A model generated the notes under the pieces. That model was not told where the DNA came from. It saw only the letters and a list, made by a program, of their open reading frames with translations, and searched no databases. DNA of 64,000 bases from Avichristensenella sp031550535 (GTDB lineage: Bacteria > Bacillota > Clostridia > Christensenellales > Aristaeellaceae). The position numbers and the translations under genes are program-made. Of this stretch, positions 30,851 through 39,486 are shown piece by piece (positions within the stretch are counted from its first letter, which is position 1; the number at the start of each line of letters is the position of its first letter). The stretch lies in the NCBI GenBank assembly GCA_031550535.1, contig JAVBOM010000050.1:7194-71193 (forward strand), written 5' to 3'.

Positions 30851-31538
30851 ACTTAAACAAATAGCCGACGCCGCGGATCGTATGGATCGTCTTGACGCCG
30901 TGCGGCTCGTCGAGCTTCTGCCGGAGGTAGCGGATGTAGACGTCGACCACGTTCGTGTCGCCGTCGTACGACCAGCCCCACACCTTTTCCAGCAGCTCGT
31001 CGCGCGTCAGCACGCGGCCCCGGTTGCGCATCAGGCATTCCAGCAGGTCGAATTCCGTCTTGGTCAGGGACAGCAGCGCCGTGCCGAACGCCACGCTGCG
31101 CGCACCCGGATCCAGCGACAGCCGCCCTTCGGTCAGCTTCTTTCCACCCGGCTTGCCCTCGCTCCCCCGGCGCTTCAACAGCATGCGGATGCGCGCCAGC
31201 AGTTCCTCGATGGCGAAGGGCTTGGTCATGTAGTCGTCCGCGCCCATGTCCAGGCCCATCACCTTGTCGGACACGTCGTCCTTGGCCGTCAGCATCAGGA
31301 TCGGCAGCGACTGGGTCTCCTCGGCCGCGCGCAGGCGGCGGCAGACCTCGATGCCGGAGATGCCCGGCAGCATTAGGTCCAAAACGACGAGGTCGGGCTG
31401 AAAGCTCGACACCGCCTGCAGCCCGCCAAACCCGTCGCCCGCCGTCTGAACCTCGTAGCCCTCGTGCTTCAGCTCCAGCTCCACAAAGCGCGCGATCTTC
31501 GCCTCGTCCTCCACGATCAGTATCTTGCTCAACCGCAA
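30837..31538 (-). CDS. OmpR-family response regulator
   Basis: This 233-residue protein has a receiver domain with the acidic pair near residues 10-11 (VEDEAKI), the phospho-acceptor Asp in LVVLDLMLPG (about residue 54) and the conserved Lys in MTKPFA. The C-terminal winged helix has LTKTEFDLLECLMRNRGRVL and VDVYIRYLRQKLDEP, the standard OmpR/PhoB DNA-binding end. Its start is ATG 31538, after a short gap of about 30 bases from the DUF4342 gene on the same strand. The pair's targets are unknown; its own lipoprotein may be one. Confidence 0.95.
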   Translation of the reverse strand: MRLSKILIVEDEAKIARFVELELKHEGYEVQTAGDGFGGLQAVSSFQPDLVVLDLMLPGISGIEVCRRLRAAEETQSLPILMLTAKDDVSDKVMGLDMGADDYMTKPFAIEELLARIRMLLKRRGSEGKPGGKKLTEGRLSLDPGARSVAFGTALLSLTKTEFDLLECLMRNRGRVLTRDELLEKVWGWSYDGDTNVVDVYIRYLRQKLDEPHGVKTIHTIRGVGYLFKYDEG

Positions 31539-31569
31539 TCTCCCCAGTCTTGGCTATTGTAAGGCGGTG

Positions 31570-32160
31570 TTATTCGATGGTGATCTCGCCGCCCTCGTCG
31601 TCATTGTCGTCGTCATGCCGGACCGGCGGCTTGTTCTCGCCCCGCACGGTATCCGCGAAGTTGGACGCGGTCTTTTTCACGTTGGAAACGGTCCGGTCCA
31701 CAAACTCCTCCACGCTGCCGGGCATATCGGCGGGCTTTTCCTTCTTGAACTTGACACGATAGCCCATGCCGAACATGATCGCCACGGAGCCGACCGCCAG
31801 CCACGGGGCCACAAGGGCCGCGCCAGCGCAGTACGGCGCGCTCAGGTTCGCGATGGTCTTTTTGGTCTCGCCCGCGCCCGCTTCCACCACGACCCGGTGC
31901 TGCATGGCCTGCTTGAAAATGCTCTCGGCCTTCTTCTTGCCGTGCTCATACTTCTGCTGCTCGTGCGCCTTGTGGGTGTAGTGCGGGCGCTCGGCCTGCC
32001 CGCCGCCCTGCGGATACACGCGGCCCTGCCGCTCCAACTCCACCAACACGCGCATCACGTTGCCGTCAAACCGCTCCAGGAGATCGGCCGCCTCTTCGTA
32101 GCTCACATCGGCCTTCTCGCGCAGGTATTCGATATTGCGAAGGACATCATCATTCATCAT
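31570..32160 (-). CDS. DUF4342 protein with UBA-like N-terminus
   Basis: A 196-residue protein. Residues 1-45 hold a UBA-like helical domain, DVLRNIEYLREKADVSYEEA, followed by ADLLERFDGNVMRVL. The DUF4342 region follows near residues 100-155, with one hydrophobic hairpin (YCAGAALVAPWLAVGSVAIM). The tail has an amphipathic segment and ends DDDNDDEGGEITIE, which is acidic. Membrane-associated, role unknown. GAGGAGG precedes ATG 32160. It is the first gene of the run leading to the two-component system, which suggests co-regulation. Confidence 0.8.
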   Translation of the reverse strand: MMNDDVLRNIEYLREKADVSYEEAADLLERFDGNVMRVLVELERQGRVYPQGGGQAERPHYTHKAHEQQKYEHGKKKAESIFKQAMQHRVVVEAGAGETKKTIANLSAPYCAGAALVAPWLAVGSVAIMFGMGYRVKFKKEKPADMPGSVEEFVDRTVSNVKKTASNFADTVRGENKPPVRHDDDNDDEGGEITIE

Positions 32161-32300
32161 TGTGGGTTCCTCCTCTTCCTTTTCGTCCGTTTTGCTTTCG
32201 ACAACCGCATGATACCACCTACGGCCCATTCGTTGCTTGTGAACGCGCTAAACGGTTGATTAGAGGATGCTTAGAAAACGCATATTTCATGATTTTCGCT

Positions 32301-33122
32301 TTATGTTTTGCTTCGAAGCGCCAACGTAACGCCGTAGCACGCGGCCAGCGCGAGCACGATCGTCGCGCCGGACGCCGTATCCCACGCGAACGACAGCAAA
32401 AGCCCGATCACGCCGCACCCCAGCGCCAGCAGCACCGCCAGCGCCTGATACCCGCGCACGCTCCGCGCGAGGTTCCGCGCCCCGGCGGCGGGCAGCACCA
32501 GCATCGCGCTGATGATCAGGATGCCCACCCAGCGGATGGACAGCATCACCACCACCGCGAGCAGGCACGCGAAAGCAGTCTCCACCGCGCGCACGCGCAC
32601 GCCCCGGCTGGACGCCAGCGCCCCGCTGACGCCTGCCAGCAGCAGCGGGTTATACAGCAGCACCCAGAACGCCAGCGTGATGAGCAGCACCCCGCCCACA
32701 CCGAGCAGATCGCCCGGCTGGATGGCCAGCAAATCGCCGATCAGGTAATTGGAGTATTTCGCGAACCCGCCTCCCTTGGACAGCAGCACGACGCCCAGCG
32801 CCATGCCCGTAGCGGAAAACACGCCGATCGTCGTGTCCGTGGAGGCGGCCCCGCGCGACTTCACCCACATCAGCAGCACGGCGTACAGCACGCCGAACAG
32901 CAGCATGGCCCACAGCGGGGTTTTCATGCCGAGCAGCACGCCGATTGCCACGCCCGTCATGGCCGAGTGGCCGAGTGAATCCGCGAAAAACGCCATGCGC
33001 CCGTCCACCACCACCGTGCCGAGCAGCCCGTACAGCGGCGCGATGAGCAGCACCGCGACGAGCGCCGTGCGCATGAACGCGTAGTCCATCCATTCCCACG
33101 CAAACGCGGCGATGAAGTCCAT
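32301..33122 (-). CDS. Metal ABC transporter, permease (ZnuB/MntB type)
   Basis: This 273-residue protein has about eight membrane helices and the ABC-3 family pattern: FFADSLGHSAMTGVAIGVLLG, split as SLGHSAM and GVLLG, where DSLGHSAM is the ATPase-coupling loop. The family imports zinc, manganese or iron with a ZnuA-like binding protein. It shares one base with the ATPase gene upstream, in the order znuA, znuC, znuB, all on the minus strand. The stop is about 140 bases from the DUF4342 gene and no clear terminator is seen between. Confidence 0.92.
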   Translation of the reverse strand: MDFIAAFAWEWMDYAFMRTALVAVLLIAPLYGLLGTVVVDGRMAFFADSLGHSAMTGVAIGVLLGMKTPLWAMLLFGVLYAVLLMWVKSRGAASTDTTIGVFSATGMALGVVLLSKGGGFAKYSNYLIGDLLAIQPGDLLGVGGVLLITLAFWVLLYNPLLLAGVSGALASSRGVRVRAVETAFACLLAVVVMLSIRWVGILIISAMLVLPAAGARNLARSVRGYQALAVLLALGCGVIGLLLSFAWDTASGATIVLALAACYGVTLALRSKT

Positions 33123-33883
33123 CAGGCATCCCCCCCGTCCGCGTACCCCGGAAACAGCGCCCCAAACGCCTCCCCGCCCAGCACGTGCTCCGGCTCGCCT
33201 TGCGCCAGCACGCGATGGTGCAGCAGCACGGCGCGGTCGGCGTATTGCCGGACGAACGCGAAGTCATGCGAGATCATCAGGATGCTGATGTCCAAATCGC
33301 GCCGCAGCGCGTCGATTGTGTGATAAAACGTGGCCAGGCCCTCCGCGTCAATGCCGCTGACCGGCTCGTCCAGCAGCAGCAGGTCCGGCCTCGGCGTCAG
33401 CGCCAGGGCGAGCAGCACCCGCTGCGCCTCCCCGCCGGATAGCGCGCCCAGGCGGCGGCCTACAAGCTGCTCCGCGCCAGTGCGGGCGAGCGCCTCGCGG
33501 ACGGCCGCGCGCTTCCCGGGCGAAGGCGACAGGAACGCCGGCGCGCGGGACAGCGCCGCGCCCATGAAGTCCAGTACCGTCACCGGCGCGAGCGGATCCA
33601 CGGACAAATGCTGCGGCACGTAGCCGATGCGCGGCGCGCCGGTCCGCGCGCCCTCGGCGTCCACGAACGTGATTTCGCCCGTGTACGGCACTTGCCGCAG
33701 GATCGCCTTCAACAGCGTGGTCTTGCCCGCGCCGTTTGGGCCGATGATGGCCGTCAACTCCCCGCAGTGCAGGTGCAGCGACACGTCCTCCAGCACCGGC
33801 AGCCCTTCCAGCGAGACGGTCAGGTGCTTGAACTGTGTGCAGCACGCGCCGCACGCCGAGCGCGTGCCCTGATGCCGGGTCAT
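33122..33883 (-). CDS. Metal ABC transporter, ATP-binding protein (ZnuC type)
   Basis: A 253-residue ATPase with Walker A GPNGAGKTTLLKAI, the signature LSGGEAQRVLLALAL, Walker B LLLLDEPVSGID and the switch His in ILMISHDFAF. The first 20 or so residues include CGACC, a short Cys-rich head that could bind metal. Its start overlaps the stop of the binding-protein gene by four bases (ATGA), so translation is coupled. It powers uptake by the permease encoded next. Confidence 0.94.
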   Translation of the reverse strand: MTRHQGTRSACGACCTQFKHLTVSLEGLPVLEDVSLHLHCGELTAIIGPNGAGKTTLLKAILRQVPYTGEITFVDAEGARTGAPRIGYVPQHLSVDPLAPVTVLDFMGAALSRAPAFLSPSPGKRAAVREALARTGAEQLVGRRLGALSGGEAQRVLLALALTPRPDLLLLDEPVSGIDAEGLATFYHTIDALRRDLDISILMISHDFAFVRQYADRAVLLHHRVLAQGEPEHVLGGEAFGALFPGYADGGDA

Positions 33884-34773
33884 TGCAGCGCCTCCAGCAG
33901 CGTCGCCGCGTTCCGCCGCATGACGCGGATGTACGCGTCGTAATCCGTGGGGTCCACCTCGCCGGAAACGGCCGGATCCAGGATGTACACCGGGACGCCC
34001 GTCTCGCGCGAGAGAATGTTCACGGATTCATCGTCATACTGCGGCTCCGCGAACAGCGCGCGGACGTCATCCGTGCGCACCGTCTCCGCAAGCGCCGCGA
34101 GCTGCCGCGCGGATGGCGCGACATCATGCCCGCCGGACACCGTCGCCACCGGCATCAGATCAAACGCTTCGGCGAAATAGTCAAACGCTTCATGGAACGT
34201 GACGATGGGTTGGCCCGCCACGGGCGCGAGCGTCTCCGCCATCTCCTGCCGGAGCGCGGCAAGGCGGCTCAGGTACTCCCCCGCGTTTTGCGCGTACTGC
34301 TCGGCGTGTGCCGGGTCGGCCTCCGCCAGCCCCAGCGCGATGTTCCGCACCTCACCCATCATGCCGTCCACGCTGACCCACACATGCGGGTTCACGCCCT
34401 CGTGCTCGTCCGGCAACAGGGCAATGCCCGCGCTCGCGTCGATGACGCGCCCCGGCAGCGTCGGCAGCAGCGCGTCTAGGAAGCCCTCCAAGCCCGCGCC
34501 GTTTTGGATAATCACGTCGCTGTCCTGCAAATGCCGCCGGTCCGCCGTGGTCATCTGGTAATCGTGCAGACAGCCCGCGCCCGGCGGGGCCATGCACGCC
34601 ACCGTGACGCCCGGCACATCCCGCGCGATGTTGATCGCCGCGACATACAGCGGATAGAACGTGGCGGTGACGGTCAGGTTTTCGCCAGACGCCGCGCAGG
34701 CCGTCGCCGAGAATAACAGGCACAGCGCGGATAGCAGCGCCGCCACCCTTTTGAAATCGAAATAAACGCGCAA
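33880..34773 (-). CDS. Metal ABC transporter, substrate-binding lipoprotein (ZnuA type)
   Basis: This 297-residue protein has a signal peptide with an alternative Cys near residue 26 (FSATACAASG). The ZnuA/cluster A-1 fold follows: ATFYPLYVAAINIARD, then His ligands in CLHDYQMT, VNPHVWVSVDG and VTFHEAFDYFA, and the Asp/Glu region EPQYDDESVN. Three His plus an acidic residue fit zinc or manganese binding. No His-rich loop is present, unlike classical ZnuA. A promoter at 34800-34828 drives the znuACB operon. Confidence 0.92.
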   Translation of the reverse strand: MRVYFDFKRVAALLSALCLLFSATACAASGENLTVTATFYPLYVAAINIARDVPGVTVACMAPPGAGCLHDYQMTTADRRHLQDSDVIIQNGAGLEGFLDALLPTLPGRVIDASAGIALLPDEHEGVNPHVWVSVDGMMGEVRNIALGLAEADPAHAEQYAQNAGEYLSRLAALRQEMAETLAPVAGQPIVTFHEAFDYFAEAFDLMPVATVSGGHDVAPSARQLAALAETVRTDDVRALFAEPQYDDESVNILSRETGVPVYILDPAVSGEVDPTDYDAYIRVMRRNAATLLEALQ

Positions 34774-34799
34774 ATTGATACCTCCCGATTCGTATGGCC

Positions 34800-34828
34800 A
34801 TTATACCCTAGTATGCTTCGGTCGTCAC
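34800..34828 (-). promoter_or_regulatory. Promoter of the metal ABC operon with an overlapping dyad
   Basis: On the minus strand GTGACG, a 17-base spacer and a perfect TATAAT. The dyad ATACTAGGGTAT (34803-34814) overlaps the -10 and could be an operator for a metal repressor such as the MntR-type protein at 3.5 kb. That link is inference. Confidence 0.55.
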
Positions 34829-35055
34829 GCTTTTTTTCATTATTATTGGTTCGATCATCCGCATGTGCCCGGCGGGGCTCGCGTTGCAAAAAGATAAACC
34901 GAGCATAAACAAAATCCCCCGCGAAATTAACCATCTGTTTACCAAGGCGGGCTATACTCTCCTCAGACACAGGGGAAACACAAGGCCGCACATACCGGCG
35001 CGGGTCGGCAGGCGGACAATCCGCAAGCGAAATACACAAAAAGGATGTGACAGAT

Positions 35056-35745
35056 ATGATGACAAAGGAATACATGGAAATCCCCGCCGTTGCCGGCCCG
35101 CTGCGCGGCTCCACGCTGCAGATGGTACCCCGGGAAATCGACGAGTGCAGCGGCATTCTGGTCTTTGGCAAGCACATCAAATCGCTGCTGTTCTCCACCG
35201 ACGTGGCGCTGATCCGCAACAGCAACGCCGACGCGGTCATCGCGGTCTACCCCTTCACCCCGCAGCCCGTGATCAGCCAAGCGATCCTGCTGGTGGCGGA
35301 CGTGCCGGTGTTCTGCGGCGTGGGTGGCGGGCTGACGTGCGGCACGCGCGCCGTCGCGATGGCGGTGGAGGCGGAAAAGCAAGGCGCCACCGGTGTGGTG
35401 CTGAACGCGCCGACGCCGAATGAAACAATCGAGCGGCTTGCCGGCTACCTGGACGTGCCGATCGTCGTCACGGTGGCCAGCGACGGCACGGACATAGACG
35501 GCCGCCTACTGGCGGGCGCGGACATCTTCAACGTGGCCGCCGGGAAACGAACGGCCGCGCTGGTGGCGCGGATTCGGGACGAATACCCCGGCGTGCCGAT
35601 CATCGCGACGGGCGGCTCCACGCCGGGCAGCATCCTCGCGACCATCGAGGCCGGGGCCAACGCCATCACCTGGACCCCGCCGTCCTGCGCCGAGCTGCTC
35701 GGCGGCGTGATGGACAACTACCGCCAGGGCAAGCCCTACGCGTAA
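35056..35745 (+). CDS. Conserved TIM-barrel-like protein (annotated as hydrolase in Firmicutes)
   Basis: The 229-residue protein has a repeated beta-alpha pattern: GILVFGKHIKSLLFSTDVAL, ADAVIAVYPFTPQPVISQAI, VPVFCGVGGGLTCGTRAV and then VPIIATGGSTPGSILATIEA with ANAITWTPPS. The GGS loop near the end looks like a phosphate-binding strand of thiamin-phosphate-synthase-like barrels. The family is widespread in Clostridia, often labelled hydrolase without evidence. I start at ATG 35056, ten bases after AAGGA. It is alone; the downstream HdeD gene is 70 bases on. Substrate unknown. Confidence 0.75.
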   Translation: MMTKEYMEIPAVAGPLRGSTLQMVPREIDECSGILVFGKHIKSLLFSTDVALIRNSNADAVIAVYPFTPQPVISQAILLVADVPVFCGVGGGLTCGTRAVAMAVEAEKQGATGVVLNAPTPNETIERLAGYLDVPIVVTVASDGTDIDGRLLAGADIFNVAAGKRTAALVARIRDEYPGVPIIATGGSTPGSILATIEAGANAITWTPPSCAELLGGVMDNYRQGKPYA

Positions 35746-35815
35746 CGCTCAGGGCGATTGCAAATCGTCCTGACGTAACGATAGATATATCAATAAAGCA
35801 AAGGAGACATGAGCT

Positions 35816-36418
35816 ATGATGAAAGGGATTAAGACGCAGCGCTGGATGCTGCTGGTTTCCGGTATCCTGATGGTGCTTCTGGGCATCGTGACAATCTTCA
35901 CACCGGCGGGCGGGCTGGTCAGCCTGGCGCTGCTCATCAGCATGGGCATGGTGATTGCGGGCGTCGCGGAGGTCGTCGCCTACTTTGGGGAGGACAAGGC
36001 CGTGCGCTCCGGCTGGATGCTGGCGCTGGGCATTCTGTCCGCGCTGCTCGGACTGTGGCTGCTGTTCAGCCGCGGCTTCGCCGTGCTCGCGACGATCATC
36101 CCCTATGTGTTCGCAATCTGGATGGTTTCCTCCGGCATCATGCGCACGGTGGGCGCGTTCTCTCTGAAGGACGCTCGGTATCCGGGCTGGGGCTGGGTGC
36201 TCGCGATGGGCATTTTACAGGTGGTGGCCGGGTTTGCGCTGATGTTCACGCCGGTATTGACGGCGGCCGTCACGTCCATCATGATTACGGTGACGTTCAT
36301 CAGCCATGGCCTGGGCGACATCGCGACGTTTGCGGCGCTCACAAAGGTCAAGAACCTCTTCAAGTGGGCCGTGAACAGGCGTCGGGACACGCTGGACGAG
36401 GGTGCGGAGTGGGTGTGA
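35816..36418 (+). CDS. HdeD/DUF308 family membrane protein
   Basis: This 200-residue protein has six hydrophobic helices in three similar pairs, the HdeD/DUF308 layout. The first (WMLLVSGILMVLLGIVTIF) ends in TPAGG, a usual turn, and the fifth follows YPGWGWVLAMGILQVVAG. A basic tail, KWAVNRRRDTLDEGAEWV, follows. HdeD is tied to acid resistance in enteric bacteria; in Firmicutes the role is unknown. GGAGA precedes ATG 35816 (a second ATG follows directly). Probably a single gene. Confidence 0.88.
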   Translation: MMKGIKTQRWMLLVSGILMVLLGIVTIFTPAGGLVSLALLISMGMVIAGVAEVVAYFGEDKAVRSGWMLALGILSALLGLWLLFSRGFAVLATIIPYVFAIWMVSSGIMRTVGAFSLKDARYPGWGWVLAMGILQVVAGFALMFTPVLTAAVTSIMITVTFISHGLGDIATFAALTKVKNLFKWAVNRRRDTLDEGAEWV

Positions 36419-36457
36419 CACTGTAACCGTTTTGTAACAACCCTCTATACAAAAGCC

Positions 36458-36487
36458 TTGACACGCGCTATAATAAAATGGTATGAT
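36458..36487 (+). promoter_or_regulatory. Sigma-A promoter of the amino-acid ABC binding-protein gene
   Basis: A perfect TTGACA, an 18-base spacer and TATGAT. ATG 36532 lies 44 bases past the -10. Confidence 0.8.
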
Positions 36488-36531
36488 AGACGTATATTTT
36501 ATCATGCTAATGCGTTAAAGGAGGATTCCCG

Positions 36532-37359
36532 ATGAAAAAGCTGCTCGCGTGCCTCATGGCGCTGGTGATGCTGGTTCCCTTTGCCGCGCAGGCCGAAGGC
36601 GCCACGGACGGTTCGCTCCAGTACATCTTGGAAAAAGGCGAACTGGTCATGGGCTTCGACCCCGGCTTCCCCCCGATGGGCTTTGCGGACGAAAACGGCG
36701 ACTATGTCGGCTTCGACATCGATCTGGCCGGCGCCGTGTGCAACCTTCTCGGCATTCAGCTAAAGCTCCAGCCCATTGACTGGGACGCCAAGGAAATGGA
36801 GCTGAACAGCAAGAACATCGACTGCATCTGGAACGGCTTCACCATGACGCCCGAGCGCGAGGAAGCGTTCAGCTTCTCCATCCCCTATATGGCCAATGAG
36901 CAGGTGCTCGTCGTCAAGGCCGATTCCCCCTACCAGACCCTCGCGGACCTCAATGGCAAGAAGCTGGGCGTGCAGGCGGCCTCCTCGGCGGTGGACGCGC
37001 TGAACGCGGCGACGGACTTCAAGGCCTCTCTGGGCGAGATTGGCGAGTACGACATGAACACGGTCCTGCTGATGGACCTGAACAAGGGCGGCGTGGATGT
37101 CGCGCTGCTGGACGTGATCGTCGCCGGGTACTACATGTCCACCGAGGATGTGGAGTTCCGCGTGCTGGAGGAGGCGCTCGCGCCGGAGTACTTCGCCGTC
37201 GGCTTCCGCAAGGAGGATGTGGCGCTGACCGAGGCGGTCAACCAGGCGCTGATCGAGCTGGCGCTGAGCAGCAGCATCATGGCGGAGATCTCCACCGATT
37301 GGTTCACGGATGATATCACCATCGTGGCCGAGCAGGTGGCCATGTCGGAAGAGCATTAA
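36532..37359 (+). CDS. Polar amino-acid ABC transporter, substrate-binding protein (SBP family 3)
   Basis: The 275-residue protein has a signal peptide, MKKLLACLMALVMLVPFAAQ, ending AQA with no lipobox, so it may be secreted or use a non-lipid anchor. The fold opens LVMGFDPGFPPMGFADENGD, then GFDIDLAGAVCNLLG and DCIWNGFTMTPERE, the SBP-3 signature; YQTLADLNGKKLGVQAAS follows the hinge. It binds a polar amino acid. GGAGG precedes ATG 36532 and its own promoter is strong. Its permease and ATPase genes come only after an antisense gene and a copy of the dispersed repeat. Confidence 0.93.
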   Translation: MKKLLACLMALVMLVPFAAQAEGATDGSLQYILEKGELVMGFDPGFPPMGFADENGDYVGFDIDLAGAVCNLLGIQLKLQPIDWDAKEMELNSKNIDCIWNGFTMTPEREEAFSFSIPYMANEQVLVVKADSPYQTLADLNGKKLGVQAASSAVDALNAATDFKASLGEIGEYDMNTVLLMDLNKGGVDVALLDVIVAGYYMSTEDVEFRVLEEALAPEYFAVGFRKEDVALTEAVNQALIELALSSSIMAEISTDWFTDDITIVAEQVAMSEEH

Positions 37360-37363
37360 TCCA

Positions 37364-37423
37364 CGAGGCAGGGATTTCTCGCGAAATCCCCTTATGGCGC
37401 CCGATTTTCAAATCAGCGCCGCC
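37364..37423 (+). repeat. Two-hairpin dispersed repeat, copy 7
   Basis: A well-kept copy: GAGGCAGGGATTTCTCGCG, GAAATCCCCTTATGGCGCC, then CGATTTTCAAATCAGCGCCGCC. Both hairpins are intact. It starts five bases after the stop of the binding-protein gene. Confidence 0.92.
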
Positions 37424-37500
37424 GTTCCGGGCAAGGGCTGCCGCGCCTGCGTTACGCGAGCGCGGCGGCCCTTTTCGGATTGCATCCGGCCGTATTTCCG

Positions 37501-37911
37501 TTATGGCGCCGATTGCCCATACCCGGGTATCGTGGGGCGCAGGCGAAAATCCCGATTGGGCTGGTTGGTCTGCATGTTGGCATAGCTGTAGGTAGCCGGC
37601 ACGGCCATCAGCCCGTACTCCGGCAGGGGCGTCGCGGAGATCGTGGAGCCCCGGCTCCCGGTGATCGCGTAGCGTCCGGACGCGTCGGTCGGCCCATTGG
37701 TGTAGTTTCCGTTCACACTGTAGCTCATCGGGTAGTACGACGCCGGCCGGCCGTCGACGCCATACACCCGCCCGCTCATGGTTACGTTCGCTCCGGCGGG
37801 CTGCCTGTTGTAGTTGTAGCATCCGCAGCGCTGCATGCAGTAGTCCAGCTCGCTCTGCGCGTACGGCTGGGGATTAGCCGGGGTGTATGGATTCCCGTAA
37901 TTTCCGTCCAT
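37501..37911 (-). CDS. Tyr/Pro/Asn-rich protein with a carboxypeptidase-regulatory-like domain
   Basis: This 136-residue protein has a head rich in Asn, Pro, Gln and Tyr, with MQRCGCYNYN. It then has a small beta-sandwich domain: VTMSGRVYGVDGRPA, TDASGRYAITGSRGST and YSYANM, the pattern of CarboxypepD-reg/Cna-B-like domains (a G.V.D..G.P start and a D..G.Y repeat). A similar short sequence type is seen in spore-coat or spore-surface proteins. No signal peptide. GGAGG lies ten bases before ATG 37911. It lies antisense inside the amino-acid ABC operon. Its function is unknown. Confidence 0.7.
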   Translation of the reverse strand: MDGNYGNPYTPANPQPYAQSELDYCMQRCGCYNYNRQPAGANVTMSGRVYGVDGRPASYYPMSYSVNGNYTNGPTDASGRYAITGSRGSTISATPLPEYGLMAVPATYSYANMQTNQPNRDFRLRPTIPGYGQSAP

Positions 37912-38031
37912 GATGGAAGCACCTCCAGATCCATGGCCTGGCAATGTATGCCGGCCTACATTCAGGATATGGAAGCGCGCGCCGCGATGATTGTAGAATA
38001 ACGCCTTGCCAAGCACCTTCAGGAGGCCGCC

Positions 38032-38685
38032 ATGAAGTACCTCAACAACCCGGACGCCCTGTGGAAGCTGCTGCTGTTGCTCGTGGACGGCATGGGCGCG
38101 ACGGTGCAGATTTTTTTCTTTACGCTGCTCTTTTCGCTGCCGCTCGGCCTCCTGATCGCGTTTGGCCGCATGTCCCGGCATAAGGCGGTCAGCGGGCCGG
38201 TTTCGCTGTACATCCTGGTGATGCGCGGCACGCCGCTGATGCTGCAAATCTTCGTGGTGTATTTCGTCCTGCCCAACTGGGTGGGGCGCATGCCCGCCAC
38301 GATCATCGCGTTCACGCTCAACTACGCCGCGTATTTCGCGGAAATCTACCGGGGCGGCATTCTGTCCATCGAGCGCGGCCAGTACGAGGCGGGCAAGGTG
38401 CTCGGCTTCACCAGGGCGCAGATCTTTTTCCGCATCGTGCTGCCGCAGGTGTGCAAGCGCATCCTGCTGCCCACGAGCAACGAGGTCATCACGCTGGTGA
38501 AGGACACGGCGCTGGCGACCGTGGTCGCGGTGGGCGAGCTGTTCCGCGCGGCCAAGAACGAGACGAGCCGCACCGCCTCGGTGGAGCCGCTGTTCGTCGC
38601 CGCGCTGTTTTATCTGGCCATGAACGCCGTGATTACCCAGGTATTCGCGTTCATCGCGAAGAGGCTGGATTACTACCGCGCGTAG
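38032..38685 (+). CDS. Polar amino-acid ABC transporter, permease
   Basis: A 217-residue protein with five membrane helices. The HisM/GlnP signature YAAYFAEIYRGGILSIERGQ is followed by EAGKVLGFTRAQIFFRIVLPQ, the EAA loop that contacts the ATPase. It pumps amino acids together with the ATPase gene that starts 22 bases after its stop. AGGAGG lies 12 bases before ATG 38032. The binding protein gene lies 670 bases upstream, past an antisense gene. Confidence 0.94.
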   Translation: MKYLNNPDALWKLLLLLVDGMGATVQIFFFTLLFSLPLGLLIAFGRMSRHKAVSGPVSLYILVMRGTPLMLQIFVVYFVLPNWVGRMPATIIAFTLNYAAYFAEIYRGGILSIERGQYEAGKVLGFTRAQIFFRIVLPQVCKRILLPTSNEVITLVKDTALATVVAVGELFRAAKNETSRTASVEPLFVAALFYLAMNAVITQVFAFIAKRLDYYRA

Positions 38686-38707
38686 CGTTTTTTGAAGGAG
38701 AACCCGC

Positions 38708-39466
38708 ATGCTTGTTGCCACGGACATTGTCAAATCCTTTGGGATGCTTCAGGTGCTCAGGGGCGTCTCCGCCGAGGTATCGCGCGGGGAGGTCGTCGCG
38801 GTGATCGGGCAGTCCGGGTCCGGCAAGAGTACGCTGCTGCGCTGCCTGAACCACCTGGAACTGATCGACAGCGGCACGATCTCGATCGACGGCGAGGTGA
38901 TGGCCGCGTCCCCCGCGCCGGGCGAGCGTGCCGTGTACGCCGAGCCGGGCGTGCTGCGCGACATCTGCCTGAAGATGGGGCTAGTGTTCCAGAATTTCAA
39001 CCTGTTCCCCCATTTTTCCGTGCTGCGCAACCTCACGGAGGCGCAGGTGCACGTGCTGAAAACCCCGCGCGCCGACGCGGAGGCCAAGGCCATGGCGCTG
39101 CTGAAAAAGGTCGGACTATCGGACAAGGCGGCGCAGTACCCGTTCCAGCTCTCCGGCGGGCAGCAGCAGCGCGTGGCTATCGCGCGGGCGCTGGCGCTGG
39201 ATCCCGCGATCCTCTGCTTTGACGAGCCGACGAGCGCGCTGGACCCGCAGCTCACGCAGGAAGTGCTGGCCGTCATCCGCGCGCTGGCGGAGGAAAAACG
39301 CACCATGATCGTCGTCACACACGAGATGAACTTCGCCCGGGAAGTGGCGGACCGGGTGATCTTCATGGCCGATGGCGTCATCCTGGAGGACGGCCCGGCA
39401 AAGGAGATCCTCGGCGCGGACAGGACGGAGCAGATGCGCGCGTTCCTGGGCGAATGGCAGGCGTAA
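38708..39466 (+). CDS. Polar amino-acid ABC transporter, ATP-binding protein
   Basis: This 252-residue ATPase has Walker A GQSGSGKSTLLRCL, the Q-loop VFQNFNLFPHFSVLRNL (GlnQ type), the signature LSGGQQQRVAIARAL, Walker B ILCFDEPTSALDPQL and the switch His in VVTHEMNFAREV. An insert near residues 65-90, SPAPGERAVYAEPGVLRDI, is slightly longer than in E. coli GlnQ. AAGGAG lies upstream of ATG 38708. It closes the amino-acid ABC operon and is convergent with the MFS gene. Confidence 0.95.
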   Translation: MLVATDIVKSFGMLQVLRGVSAEVSRGEVVAVIGQSGSGKSTLLRCLNHLELIDSGTISIDGEVMAASPAPGERAVYAEPGVLRDICLKMGLVFQNFNLFPHFSVLRNLTEAQVHVLKTPRADAEAKAMALLKKVGLSDKAAQYPFQLSGGQQQRVAIARALALDPAILCFDEPTSALDPQLTQEVLAVIRALAEEKRTMIVVTHEMNFAREVADRVIFMADGVILEDGPAKEILGADRTEQMRAFLGEWQA

Positions 39467-39486
39467 GCGCCCGGATCACCGGTTCC

